Shown here: piece by piece, positions 1 to 12,050 of the stretch
Numbering within the stretch: position 1 is the stretch's first letter
How the letters are laid out: each line of letters begins with the position of its first letter
Source: Nymphaea colorata
Lineage: Eukaryota > Streptophyta > Magnoliopsida > Nymphaeales > Nymphaeaceae
DNA length: 64,000 nt
Assembly: GCF_008831285.2 (NCBI RefSeq)
Contig: NC_045145.1
Location: 16,570,040-16,634,039 of the forward strand
Reading direction: 5' to 3'
Program-made: the position numbers and the translations under genes
The notes under the pieces: model-generated
Told to the model about the DNA's origin: nothing
Database searches by the model: none
The model's input: only the letters and a program-made list of their open reading frames with translations

Positions 1-1680
1 CATGGCAGACCTCTTGGTGTAAATGTGCGTCCAGTATTTCTGAGCCATTTTCCCACGATGAATAGCATTTTGAAATGTTTGGAGACAAGTGACTGTAAGG
101 AAGCTTATGCTCACTCTTAAGTTTTCAAATCCATTTGATCTAGCTCGACTATCCTTTTAGCCAATAAGCAAGTAGACACACATTACAGACTCATGCTGGT
201 GCAAATAGACACATTTCCTTAGGTTCTCTATAAGCGCAGAAGGATAATAGTTGTCAATGCCTATTCATGTATTCATGAGCGTATGCACACACACATATAC
301 ATATACGTACATACTTCATCTGCAAGTAAACACTCGAATTTATTTGTTTAAGACTGTGGTTGAGAATTAAATTGTACTACTCGTTTCACTTTACTAAGTT
401 GCACAACTACAGATGCCTTTCTTTTGATTGTCAGTAGATCCTCATCGATAGACACTTTCCCAATTTGTGCAATGCCAGGGAAAATAAATTAGATGCAGCG
501 GTCTTTATGATTGAGGAAAATAAAGTATGGACATTGGTTCTTTTTTTGTTTTTTGGTGTCAAAATGAAATAAGCCATTGATGGTTGTGCAGGTGATAGCC
601 CTCAGCTGGTGAAGGCGAGATTGAAGCAATGGGCGCAGGTGGTTGCGTGTTCTGTGAGGCACTGTCGCTAGCGATCAATGAAGCATTTCGTTGTGCCGTT
701 GCAGGGGAGCCTTTCGTCATCCGAGCTATATATTTACCTGGCACCATTCCCTCTCCTCTCTTTCCTTCCTCTTCCAAGCTATGCATGTTTGAGTGACCAT
801 CTCTCATCACAGGTCTGATATATGCGGAGGAAATGACCGAAAACTATGAAGTTAAAAAACATATATATAATGTTAATAGATTTTGAAGAGTTAATCGTGG
901 TCTTTCCGTTCTACATCCTCTTTTGAATTCTCCCTTATTTTGGATTTTTGAAGAATCGCCGTCGGTTTGTGCTGTCCTGCAGAGTGTTAGCTAATGTTGT
1001 AAAAATCGGAAGACGTTGCATATTGGAAGCCTAAACTATACTGTGTATCGGCCAATCATTTTTTATTTACTTTCTTTTACTAAATTCATTGAAAATTTTA
1101 AGGAGACCGCTATATATATATATATATATGTAGTATCTTGGTGAGAGAGAGTGAGAGAGCGTGCCTGTTGCTTATTTCTTGGCCAAAGAGGGATGGGGTA
1201 ATCTTACTCATCTTAAAGAGATAACGACGAAGCTTCGTAACTTCCCTCGGTTTTCTGTCAAGTTCACCTTCGGACAGACTGACATTTTCAGAAATGAAGT
1301 GTTGTAACGGTGAATGTCTCGTGTTTGTAGTTGTGGGATTGTTGGCGCTGGTACTGGAACACAAGCACACGCGGGACCGATTGTGCGATCAACGTAAAAG
1401 AAGCTGAAAATAGAAAACATGTTGATGGGAGGGGAGCATTGAACCGGTGTCATGTGATGTTTGGAAGTCTCCATGGACTCAAAAGCGCCCAAACTGCCAA
1501 TTCGGCGAATGAATAATCTCAATTGGTTTTAAATCAATTGAAAAACATTAGAAATTTAGATAAAGTAATCAAGATTATAAATTGGTCATAAACCGATCGG
1601 TTACCCGCCCATTCTCATAACATTGGCAACAGGCATGCCTTCTTTGCATACACTCTCCACCATTTCTAACAATAATTAAT
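1..1680. other. intergenic, no gene recognised
   Basis: AT-rich spacer. I find no coding exon with a recognisable family signature on either strand. It contains a short TA run near 1112-1130 and GA-rich runs near 1143-1160. Several open frames of 60-100 codons are present, but none shows domain-like composition or plausible splice partners. Confidence 0.6.
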
Positions 1681-1683
1681 CAC

Positions 1684-1995
1684 TAGGTCTGCGCGAGTGG
1701 ATTATTTGAGACTCGACTCAAAAAACTCAAGCTTTATAAACACGCTCAAGCTCTTCACTTAACTCATTTTTATCTATCTCGATCATTTTTACTCGTTTAA
1801 CTCATTTAACTAATTCAATTATGAAGAACCGATCTTACATAGTTGAGCCAAGCAGATTAGTACCTACAACTTGAGTTTGACTCGTTTGACATTTAGTTCC
1901 TACAAATCTAACTCGACTCGTTTAACATTTTGAGTATAGATTCAAACTTGAGCTCCATTCGAGTAAATTTTTTTTTTTAACGAAATTTGAGTCGA
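1684..1995. mobile_element. CTCGAG/CTCAAG-rich MITE-like element, copy 1
   Basis: The stretch is dense in short words such as GACTCGACTC, CTCAAGCT, AACTCATTT and GAGTCGAGCCC. The same vocabulary recurs at 11729-12050 and 30596-30965. The pattern resembles non-autonomous plant transposons whose subterminal regions are repeats of CTCGAGCT-like words. The ends are approximate and I could not define a target-site duplication. Confidence 0.45.
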
Positions 1996-2007
1996 GCCCA
2001 GGTTGAA

Positions 2008-3060
2008 TTAAGGTTGGGCATCGGGCTGGCCCGGGTCAGCCCAACCCGATAAAAACGTATATTTTAAGTCCGATTACTTTATCGAGCCAGCCCGATACCC
2101 GGCCCGTTAATAATCGGGCCGGGCCTATAGATATTCTGGCCTCAGGCTTAATCTTATGCTCGAGGCCTAGCCCGACCCGATTATTAACTGGCCGGCCGGG
2201 CCGGGCTTCTTTTGGACAGACTTCTCTTACATGGTAATATTTCTTATGAACAACCTGAGCCCTGTTGCATTCGAAGTTCTAACTTGCTACATAAACACAA
2301 ATGCATGTCATACGTGGATAAACATTCTTCGTAGAACTTCTGTGAACAGTCTGCCTTATTAAATTAAGGAAACAACTAATATCCAAGAAACAATTAGAAT
2401 ATCATATTGATTCATTGAACATCTTGTGTGCAAAAAGATTGTTCAACAGATAAAAATAATGTTATGAAGGTGGTTTAATTCAATGCTCTAATTATTTGAC
2501 CATTTCTAGCAGAAAATGAAGAAGCATAAGAAGGGAGAACTGGGAGAAAAACGTTTCCTCTCCCGCGGGACAAGAGGCAGCCGATCGGCGACAGGGATGA
2601 CCAGAGGAAACAACCAAATTGCTGATGGGTGACAGCCGACAGGGAGGACCAGAGGAAGCGGTTGATAGGCGATGGGGAGGACCGGAGGAGGCAGCGTCGT
2701 TGGTCTTGCTTGCAGAGCCGCAGAGGAGTGGAGGACTAGAGGAGAACGACAAATAACTAGAGAATGAAAGTATCGAGTATGTAATGAAAACCCTCACTTA
2801 AGCTTATTTTTCTGAAAAAATAATATATATTTTTCTGACTTAAGCTTATTTTTCTGAAAAAATAATATATATTTTTTTAAAATTGTTGTCGAGCTTCTCG
2901 GGCCCCCGACGAACATAGTCGAGGGCCCGAGCCTGACCCTTTAATTATCGGGCCAGGCCGGGCTCGATAAAGTGAACCCGTTTAGCAGTTTTTCAAGACT
3001 CGGGCCCAAGCCCGAGTCAGGCCGGGTACCGGGTACCCAGCACTGGCCCGGCCCGGTGGC
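2008..3060. mobile_element. GC-rich non-autonomous DNA transposon (hAT-like?)
   Basis: Both ends are unusually GC-rich and full of GGCCCGG, CGGGCC and GCCCGAT words in both orientations. The left part spans 2008-2215 and the right part 2885-3060, and they flank an AT-rich core. The left end reads as a diverged inverted counterpart of the right end (GGGCATCGGG against GGGTACCCAGC). The core has a minisatellite of about three GACAGGGAGGACCAGAGGA-like units (about 2585-2690) and a 42-bp tandem duplication (about 2796-2880). A 101-codon minus-strand frame over the minisatellite is a by-product of the repeat. The hAT assignment is inference from subterminal repeat style; no transposase is present. 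Confidence 0.5.
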
Positions 3061-3630
3061 TTACGTTGAATGAACCCATTGTAATAAGCCCAACTATGCG
3101 AGTTGGTACCTACTACATAATTTACATGTTGGGTTGGGAGGATGATGTGAAAGAGTCTTCCGCCACTCCCCGGACTCCCAATGGACCCATTATCAAAGCC
3201 TCACCCCATTATCGCCCTTCGAATATATGAACTATTTTGCTACTAATTGAGTTTATTATTTTGAACTTTAAATTGAATTGAGTATCGTATGGCATTTTTC
3301 TTCTCGCTACGAGCTTAGTTAATGTGTAAGTGATTATAAAAGGAAAGACTTTCAGCTTGAGGAAGACTCTTTAGAACAATTTTATTTTTAGTTTTTTACA
3401 ATTTTTGGATTCGATAACAAATTTGATGTGACTAACTGACGTTAACTAGCATCCTCAAAATGCTCGAGTATTTATAAATCTTAAAAAATGTATTTCAACT
3501 TTTGTTAAAATTGTGAAACTATAGTTGAAGAAAAATTTACGAGCTCAACCGTTGGCTAAGTGTGACAAAACGTAGGTGTTACGAGAAACTTTGGGGACGT
3601 ACGCGAAGATATCCTCTTCCATGGCGGAGA

Positions 3631-3637
3631 AATATCT
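3631..3637 (+). promoter_or_regulatory. evening-element-like site
   Basis: AATATCT, preceded by GA, matches eight of nine bases of the evening element AAAATATCT. That element is bound by CCA1/LHY-type MYB factors and gives evening and cold responsiveness to Arabidopsis COR27/COR28. It lies about 310 bp before the start codon. One short match could occur by chance. Confidence 0.4.
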
Positions 3638-3683
3638 TGTGGAAGCAAAGCGAAGGTGATGTGGCAGCTGCTGACAGAGACGA

Positions 3684-3689
3684 CACGTG
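3684..3689. promoter_or_regulatory. G-box CACGTG
   Basis: A palindromic CACGTG core in the context GACACGTGTA, about 260 bp upstream of the COR27-like start codon. G-boxes are bound by bZIP (HY5, ABF) and bHLH (PIF) factors. Confidence 0.45.
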
Positions 3690-3945
3690 TAAAGAGAGTG
3701 CCAGCGCGGGTTCTTTTCCCCTGCTTTTTCTTTTTTCAACTCTTTTTTAATGATCGCCTTCTTGCCGAGGGTACGAATGGTTGGCTCTCGCTCTCCCTCT
3801 TGTTCTTCCTGGTGACCAAAAATCAATGTTCTCGAGGCGGAACGACGGATTTTGAGCTGAGATTGGAGGCGTATCGGTTGCGGAAGGTGGTGGTACTATC
3901 GGGCAGCAAGCGGGGCGACCTCTTTGTGACAGTGATTCGGAGGGG

Positions 3946-6900
3946 ATGGGAAAGGGTCGGACGGATTCGTCGTCGGAGGCAGCGAAGGATCTTGGGGGAG
4001 AGCCACCACCCAGATCTGGAGTACGACCAACCATGGTATATGCGGGTGTTTCGTTTCTTCAATTTTTTTTCTTAAGTTTCTATGGCCTTTGAAATTGAGA
4101 AATTGGAGCTTTTTACCGTTGTAGATGTTTCTTTTCTATAGGTTTTTGATGTTTATGCGATGGGGTTCTGAAGAAATGTTTGGCCAAGTTGGTTTTTTAG
4201 GATTTGATTTTTGTCTTTTTTTGTTTGTTCTCTTTGATGGGAAAATGGGATGGGTAGATACGAATGTGTGCATAATAACATAGAAGTTCGTTTCCTTTTT
4301 CCTCGATACTCTTTTGTGGTTGACAAAAAAAGTTCACGTTTCTTTTACTTCATATTTCAAACGGACGTTGAAGCAAACCAATGTTTATCTTCGTAATTCG
4401 CCCTTTTGTTGTGGATAGTTTAGGATGAAGATGGTGGACTGTTGAACCAAATGAAATGATATTATTCTGACCCAATATTGGAGATTCTTTCAGGACTCTG
4501 ATTGCTCCTCTCTGGATTTTGAACACGTAGATAAACTCTCTCTCTCTCTCAGCCTCTTTTGCTAATCATGAAATGTAATAATCGTGATGGTGGTAATAAT
4601 GTGAACGCAGACAGAAGATTCCTTGGTGACTGATTGGACAGATGAGAAACACCGGTTATATATCAATTCCATGGAAGCTTCTTTTGTCAGCCAACTGCAT
4701 AGCCAGAAGCATTTTTCTTCAAGCTTGTTAAGTTGGCTCCAGAAAAAGAGAAAGCTGCAGAATCAGCGCCCTGAACTTATGTCGACTAGTACTTCAGGCT
4801 CCACTGGGCAGGTTGAAATTTTAACCTGCGCAATCAAAGTTGTTGGACTGCTAATTTTATTCTTGCTGATGCTTGTTCCTTTTATTCCAGTTTGAGGTTT
4901 TGCAGGAGGGTTCGTGGAAGAGGCTTAATTTCGATGATACTGAATTTCAAGCAGATGTCCTAGGCAGTCAACAAGACCTCTTGGTTAATCCTTGGATCAG
5001 GCATTTCAAATCTGGTTCGTCTAGCAAAGGACGGAGAGTAACATCAGCGAAATTGCAGGGGGAATATGATGGTCATATAGGAGAACTCCGTGAAGTGGTT
5101 CCACATTCGTCAAAGTCCCACTTCACACAAACATCCAATCATCTTTCTCACATGTCTGTGCAGAAATATTTTGGCAACAATTCTGGTACAACTTTTTCTC
5201 ATTCAATCTAAAAAATCTATATCAAAATATTAATAACCTACTTTTTTTTTTGGGGGTCATTTATCGTGTATGTGGACCATTCTGTTACAGAAAGCGAGAC
5301 ATCCTTTTCAGCTGAAATGGGTATGCTGCTTTCTGTTTACGAATTTTGTTATTCTTTACGAAGTTGATATGCCAAATCGAGGTGAGTTTTATTCCTAGCC
5401 ATGTTGTGGTGGTGAACCTCAAGTTTGAAAATGTTTGTGAGCAACTTGACGTACATGATTCAGACAAAGGCAAACAGTGATCCTTAATAGGTTCTTACTA
5501 ATGCCAAACCAGCAACATCTTAGCTCGGTTGTTGTGTTTTCATCTGGTGGCAGTTTCTTGTTTTATGCTCATTCTCTTGTCGTACTTCTTTTGCTTTTCT
5601 GTTCTCTCCAGATCGTGATTTCCAGTGCGTGGATCATTCTTGCTTGTATGCATCCCTTGCCTTATCAACTAGGTCCTTATTAAGCTTCAAGTAATCTTTT
5701 TACCAGTGACAAACCAGGTTACACAGACATGGCGACATAATGTGTAAAAGTTCAATTGATCAACTGAACTTTTAAAGTAAGCTACCATTGCAGTGCTGAA
5801 GCCAGAAACTTAAACCACATGGGCACCAGTGATCAGCTGAAGTGACATCATAGGGCCAGATGGGGTGTTGGTATAGCATAATATTTTCTGGTTTTTGTTT
5901 TCCACAACTGCTTCAGGGAGTTGGAATCAATTCATGGGGAAGCAAAAATCAGTTGGGGTTTGGGTTTATAAACACACCAGAACAATCCGTTATGGCACAC
6001 TACGTGGCTTTGTTACCGATAGCATATTTTTCACATGCTATGTCTTATGGCAGCTTTACCAAGTAGTTCTACTGCATTATTAAGCTATTAAGAAATGTGA
6101 ATATGCTATTGCATACTAGAGCTTGTCACTATAAGAGTTAGGCATATTGAAGGACATTATGGGCGCCCGCGCCCACTGATTTACAATCCTGCTATGGGAA
6201 TTTTTGTTGCTCCTGGAAAATGTTCAAGCATGTGGAAAAGCTGCACAAAGGCCGTCAATTAGCTATCCTCTATCGCTATTCTCTAACTTTTTGTGCCTTG
6301 CCGTAGATCATTCATCTCCATGCTTTTAGTGTGCCTTCATGAGAAGATATGATATAGCATCTTTTTCCTGTTTGTCAGATGGCCATGTATAACCATCTTT
6401 ATGTTCAGTAATTCTGGATTTTCTTGTTTGCAAGACTGTTGTGCTTTATGGAATCTAAAACATGCATCTGCTATTATGCATCTTCGTGTTTATAGACAAA
6501 CAATTTAATTTTAAACAGCAGCTCAGTTGACAGTATTTTTGTTTTATTTCTATATGAAAGCTTCCAATCACCGATTTCTGTTATTGATGGCTCAATTTCA
6601 GTGAACTAACATACCCATACAACGTCTGGAAAATTTGCATGTGAGACATAAAATGAGGTTTCATTGTTTTTCTAAAGGCTGGTTCATTTTATTGCTTTCA
6701 TGTACTGTTTCCAGTTGTCATGAAAGAGACTCATGATTTTGTAGTAAAGGACTTTCTTACTGGCCATCTGACATCAGTCTTTTTTTTTATGGTGATTAAT
6801 CAGAGGCTTCGGATCAAAATTTTTCAGAAGAAGAAGGTGAAGAAAATAATTTTGTCAAGGGGATTCAGATGGAAGAGCCTGAGAGCAGGAATAATGAAGC

Positions 6901-7409
6901 TTCAGCCTTTGACCAAGTAATGGGTTCCAAAGTGTTCAATACTTTTTTGTGTCGTGTCATGTGAACATCTGTATTGTGTTGGCGCCAGGATACATGTTGC
7001 ATTGCAACAGTTTTGCATAGTCTTGTGCTTGTATGAGCTGCATGCATTGTGCAGAAAAGAAACGTAATCGTACCTTGGATCATAAACTGTGGTGCTTGAT
7101 TCATGTCATGAAACCACACAAGGCTCTCCCTCCATGACAGGCTTGCGCTGAAAAATGATTTCTCAAAGCTCGTAAAAACTTGGCCTTACTGGTTATGCAA
7201 TTTGGCAGTGGCAGTAGAGAGCACATGTTCATGCTGCCATGGACATTCTTAAAATTGCCTATGGGTCCTCCTCGCTTGCAGACACGGTCTTAAGGCTAAC
7301 TTGCGGTTCTGTTTTGCAGGTTGTTCCTTTCAACTGGTTGCAGAATTCTGGCAAAGGCGATGAATCTGTGGCGGCAAAAGATGGGCACACTGTTGATGCA
7401 GATTCCTGA
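3946..7409 (+). CDS. COR27: COR27/COR28-like cold-regulated protein
   Basis: Nuclear regulator of the COR27/COR28 family, night- and cold-induced proteins that act in the clock, freezing tolerance and light signalling. Six coding exons join in phase: 3946-4035, 4611-4811, 4891-5185, 5291-5320, 6804-6916 and 7320-7409, giving 272 aa. The diagnostic block TDEKHRLYINSMEASFV is at residues 40-56. A second conserved block has a tryptophan-rich lead (EVLQEGSWK, 99-107) and NPWIRHF (130-136). The acidic SDQNFSEEE block is at 208-216 and the tail reads DQVVPFNW (242-249). There is no enzyme domain, membrane segment or signal peptide, as expected. The length is slightly above the roughly 235-250 aa I recall for the Arabidopsis pair. 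The start is the first in-frame ATG after an upstream stop. Exon 4 (30 nt) is a microexon, so its borders are the least certain part. COR27 versus COR28 orthology is not resolved. Confidence 0.88.
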
Positions 7410-7583
7410 AATTGAATCATATGTTTTGCGCAACCAGGCACTAAAAACTTTAGATCTGAAGGATCCGGAGTTTGAAATGTAGAGAAAATGTAAACTGACA
7501 GCAGGTTTTACCTGTGGAAGTTTTTATGTATATCAGAAAATTTTCCAACGGATAATTGTAGGGTAACCACTGTGACAGTCATC

Positions 7584-7589
7584 AATAAA
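7584..7589 (+). terminator. polyadenylation signal of COR27-like gene
   Basis: AATAAA lies about 175 nt after the stop codon, in a T-rich 3' UTR context. Confidence 0.5.
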
Positions 7590-7699
7590 TTCGTATGCCA
7601 GTGTCTGGGGATTACCAGTGGAGAACAGGAACTAAATGTTAAATCTTGTACATATATGAGCGGTTTGGCCCGCCAATGGACGTGTTTGACAGTGTTTTC

Positions 7700-8643
7700 A
7701 ATTTTATTGTACTAAGTAGCTTGTAAGTGTTACACACCTCTAATTTATTGAAAAATTTACAAGAAGGCGTCTACCAAGTATGGATGTAACAGAAGAACGT
7801 TCAAGTTTTGGGGAACAACATTGTGTTTACCTGTCTTTGTTATGTATAATTCCACTTTATGTTTCACGGCACATCTCAATCTAGCTTATTGAGTTGGGCC
7901 ATATGAGTTTTAGGTTTTAACTTTTTGCTAAACCATATTTAGTGTGTATCATAGAAGGGATTCCGTTTCACCTTACTAAATTGCGTAACCGCAAGAATTT
8001 TCTATGGGGTACTTAATTTTCATAAAACCACATTCATGACACAAGATCTTGGATGACACGTCTGTATTCAACTCTTATAAAAATTAGCTATATGTTTCAA
8101 GTTGTTTGATGATACAAGTAGGTGGTGATATGTGATCTCAAATTTGTTTAACAGTTTTCAAAAAGTCTTTCTCTGTACATTATTATTTTTAAAATGCGCT
8201 GATTATTTGAAAAGATCGCAGCAATTTTAAGGCTTCTTTTGTAACAGTAGTAATAAAAATAACAACAAAATAATAATAACAACCACAACAACAACAATAA
8301 TAATCATAGTGAATAATTTGCAATTAAGAATGGTTGGCAGCCTGCAAAATAGGTAGGATCTTTATGTCATCCTATTGCACACATTTCTTGTCATTTATCA
8401 CTAGAGAAAGTACTTTTTCTTCCACAAATTGGACGGGACCCATTTCGAAGAAAAAAAGGAGGGGCAACTGACGCCAAAATTCTCCTCCTGTGGCAGATCT
8501 GGATCAAGCATGGATATCTTAGTCGGAAGCAACACTGTGGTTTGATCCCAAAAATTCAATGCAAGGTTAATGTTGCGTCTCTTTCAAAAACTAAATAATA
8601 CTACCAATTCTAACAACTCTTTCTACAATAATAGTAGTAGTAA

Positions 8644-8674
<31 letters not shown>

Positions 8675-8867
8675 GTTAATAATAATAAGAAACCGACTAT
8701 CCATGCCACAAAGGAGTCGAGTTCGCAACTTGGTACATATTTATCATTTTTATTCGAAAAAAATTAACATAATCAATCACATAAACATAAAAGTAAGCAA
8801 TCACTTGCAACACTTGCCTTGTTCCTTCTTATAAGCTAGGCAAATAAAGATTTGTGCACTTCAGACC
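7700..8867. other. intergenic with trinucleotide repeats
   Basis: No gene recognised. The stretch carries an imperfect AAC/AAT-type trinucleotide run at about 8255-8306 and an ATT run at about 8640-8690. Short open frames here are products of the trinucleotide repeats. Confidence 0.55.
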
Positions 8868-8872
8868 TTAAT

Positions 8873-8979
8873 GGGTGTTTGGTAATAGAGACAGTGTTTT
8901 AGAATTTTATAAAGTTGTCCCAAAGATTTGAGGAATATTTCGTGAAACAATGTTTATGGGACAGATTCATGAAACACCC
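8873..8979. mobile_element. short MITE-like element with GGGTGTTT ends
   Basis: GGGTGTTT at 8873-8880 is matched by its reverse complement AAACACCC at 8972-8979, bounding about 107 bp of AT-rich DNA. The inner right part (a GACAGATTCATGAAAC-like word) resembles 50160-50210. Related AAACACCCTT words occur near 9190-9210. Small hAT-type MITEs commonly have such GGG(T/C)GTTTG ends; no target-site duplication is evident. Confidence 0.4.
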
Positions 8980-11340
8980 GACATACTTTTTTCCTTATTT
9001 TAGATGCTTAAGACTTGAGATCCATGAATTTAAGATCAGGCTCGCCCACTTTCACATTATACAATATATTCTATCAATATGAAAAAACAAGAACGAAAAA
9101 CTCCCGTAATATAAATGTCAAGCCTGATAGAAGGCCTTTAATCTAATGAACAACTGATTTCAGTATAGATTTTTCCTTTATAACACCCGTAAAAGCAATC
9201 AAACACCCTTAGGTTATGTTTGATAATCTCGGCCCCGAGATCCAGGGCAAATATAAAACCTATAAGTGGCATCTGATAGTCTTGGATCCGACATCCCCAG
9301 GATTTGAGAACCATAGATTTAAGATCAGATTCTCCCCACTCCGATTTTAAATTGGCCTTTTATCAATATAAAGAAATAAAATGAAAATATTAAGTGTGAA
9401 TCTTAGGTCTGCCTTAAGATCCATAGTTTGGTAAACCATGAATTTTAGCATAGATCTTTTGCCGCATTGGCAAAAAGCATGTCACGTTAGATTCACATCA
9501 GTTCCATGGATTTCAAACAACAGATCTCAGCACTGTGGGTCTCAATTTGATCTGAGGCCCGACCAGAGGACATCTTCCGTTAAGAATGAGGTCAAGAGTT
9601 CAATATCCAATCGAATCAGAAGAATGAGAAAAGCTTTTCATACTTAAAAAGACAACAAGAAAGAAGGAGGTTAGGTTTTAAAGCTAACTTCTCTAAGACG
9701 ATGAAGAAAGTTGGAGCACTCGGCGATGACTTTTAACAATCGGTGACATTTTTTCCAAGTTGAAAATTGAAAAAGTCCACAATCTTATGAACTGCATTCG
9801 TTTATTTCTTCAAACTTTCCTACCAATATGGTCGGCTTCCAACTTCTTCTTCCTTTTCGCCATTATTCTAAGCAGCATGAGCCTTCTTATTATTGACCCG
9901 CAAACTCCAAGAGGAAGAAGAAGAAGAATCGGTTTGCTTTTCTTTAGCTATGGACAAAGAGATCTCTTCTTGCATCACTTAGTAGTTTATAAATTGTCAA
10001 AAAGAAAGAAGGTCATCGTGGTAGTCATTGCAAATTGCAGATTTCATTTATTATTTTATATAAACCTCATGAAATTGGGTGCATCCGAGGATTTTGATGG
10101 CCGTGTTTAACGGTGGGCACACCTAAGAGCATGAACATTGTGTTTTTGGAATTCATGTTCATAAAATACATGATTCAGGGGGAGTTTGACGGCCTTGAGT
10201 TTTGATTTTTATAGTTAAAAGTTTAGAAACAAAATTCTATCTCAATTTGGAACCGTAATGAGAACTCAAATTCTAATTTCACTTTGTATTTGGTAGTATA
10301 GAATTTTGATATAGAATTGAAAATGATGTGTTTGATAAAAGAAATTAAACTTTTAGAATTGATGAAATAAAAAAAAAAATCTAAAATTTTGGAATCATAA
10401 TTCCACTTCCTAATGAGCCTATAATATCAGAATCAAAATTCTTTGTTTGATAACACAATTTTAATTTTTACAATTTCGCAGTTTTGGCTTCATAAAAAAT
10501 CCTCCCCCCTCCTTATATGATTCTACATATTATCTACAGACCCAACAATCAAATGCAAAAATGTAATAATATAATGTTTCTTGGAACAAGAATATATGTG
10601 TTTCCAAAACAAATGATATAGAAACATGTATTCTAAGAACACTATCCTCCTACCAAACAATCTTCAATTTTCAAGCTGATGCCTACCAAAAAGTTTTCTT
10701 TTTGACATAATTTGCCGAGGCAAAGAAATCTTTCGTTCTTTTTTTTTTTTTCTCTTTTCAAGTTCAGTTCAGGTCGGGGCCCTTTTGCAGAAAAAGGCAT
10801 CATTATTGCATTATCTTCGCTGCAAAAGACAGGAAAGCAAGCACCCGAAGCTTCCATGGTGTTCCACTTTGAACTTTGAAGTCAATCCAGCAAACAAGTG
10901 GTTGATGAATAAACAAGTAACGAAATGGACTCTATAATTGCATCTACTTTGCAACAAATAGAATCCATTCCCCAAAAACTTACAAACCCACTTCCTACTG
11001 AAAAGGCCTTCTCTAAAATATTATATTTATATTCTTATCTAAGTAGATGCCCATGATCAACGGGCCAGGCGCTAGCAACTTTCTCCTCTGGTTTACTACA
11101 CCAAAAATATGGCTGGACTAACCTGCACTAGTATGAAATGGCTAACGCATTGGTTCTCCTAACTCAACTTTCTTGCCGTATTATTGGACCAGCCGGGCCA
11201 CTAGGCGCTTGGCGAGGGCCCTTGACTCGCGATCGGACCAAGGACGACTATGCTTAGCCTGCTCCGACTGACCAAGTCAAGTTTGGAAGTTAACATCCAC
11301 ATCACATAGGTATAGGATATTCCAGGACATAAACAACTAT
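8980..11340. other. intergenic, degenerate repeats, no gene
   Basis: AT-rich spacer. Two related stretches (about 9110-9320 and 10170-10500) are rich in words such as TTTGATAA, GAATTTTGAT and AGAATCAAAATTC. The same words occur at 53000-53370, suggesting old non-autonomous DNA transposons. The sub-stretch 10641-10860 is slightly more complex but gave no recognisable protein. Confidence 0.45.
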
Positions 11341-11374
11341 ACCCAAATTGTAATATAATGAGGCCCTTCAGTTT

Positions 11375-11646
11375 AGGAGCGGAACTAGAAATTTTTCATG
11401 AGGGGGGAGCCTAATTAAAGTTTTTAAATTTTGACAGGGTCGAAATATAATTTTTCAAATTTTTTATATCATGAGGGGGGAGCCTAATTAAAGTTTTTAA
11501 ATTTTGACAGGGTCGAAATATAATTTTTCAAATTTTTTATATAGGGCATGTAAAAATTTTTTGAATTTCACATGTAATTTTTTTTTTTTTAATTTTTTTT
11601 GGAGAGGGGACTAGGGCCATGTAGGCTCCCCTTGGCTCCGCCCCTG
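11375..11646. mobile_element. non-autonomous repeat with GGCGGAG/CTCCGCCC ends, copy 1
   Basis: The left edge reads AGGAGCGGAACTAG and the right edge GGCTCCGCCCCTG, so the ends are diverged inverted repeats. A 73-bp internal unit is tandemly duplicated at 11397-11469 and 11470-11542, nearly identical. Similar sequences with gggcggaggtagg starts and tccgcccttc- or ttcccct-like ends occur at about 30180-30375 and 31140-31345. Confidence 0.5.
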
Positions 11647-11728
11647 CTTCAGTTTTTTCCATTAATGGGTATATTTACATTCATTGCTTAAAATTAGTTT
11701 AGCAAAGAAGGGTTGCACAACTAGCTTG

Positions 11729-12050
11729 ACCATAGAGCTCAGCTCGAGTCACCAATTGATTGGCTCAAGCTCAACTCGTTTAAGCTCATATTACTTGATT
11801 CATACATTTTTTTTTCTTTAAATGAAAACCAAAAGCACAAAAAATGGTATTAAAAAATAGTTACTACAATACCATACCTTTGAAGATGAACAAACAGCAA
11901 AGGCACAACTCAACTAGAGTTTGTTTAACTCTACCTCGACTAGTTTATAACTCAAATTTTAAATTGCACTCGAGTCATTTATTAAATGAGTCAAGTTCAA
12001 GCCAAGCTTATAGAGAAAGTTTGGAGTCAAGCTTGAGTTAGATCCACTAG
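11729..12050. mobile_element. CTCGAG/CTCAAG-rich MITE-like element, copy 2
   Basis: It has the same word content as 1684-1995 (GAGCTCAGCTCGAGTC, GGCTCAAGCTCAACTCG, GTCAAGCTTGAG), with inverted arrangement between the left and right halves. The ends are approximate. Confidence 0.45.

Larger units (their letters stand above)
3061..3945 (+). promoter_or_regulatory. upstream/promoter region of COR27-like gene
   Basis: This is non-coding DNA between the GC-rich transposon and the first COR27-like codon. It becomes GC-richer from about 3590. A G-box CACGTG lies at 3684-3689 and an evening-element core AATATCT at 3631-3637 (full context GAAATATCT, one mismatch from AAAATATCT). The start of transcription cannot be located from sequence alone. 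Confidence 0.5.

Noticed and set aside
559-810. Minus-strand open frame of 83 codons, Ser/Pro/Ala-rich, with a donor-like GTAAAT inside
   Set aside because: No recognisable family, signal peptide or known peptide-hormone motif, and no partner exons. A small secreted peptide or terminal exon cannot be excluded but is not supported.
2492-2797. Minus-strand open frame with repeated SSGPP-type units
   Set aside because: The protein repeats are the translation of a DNA minisatellite inside a transposon; not a gene.
3955-3960. GTCGGA as a CRT/DRE cold-response element for the COR27-like gene
   Set aside because: Lies inside the coding region and does not match the RCCGAC consensus on the reverse strand.
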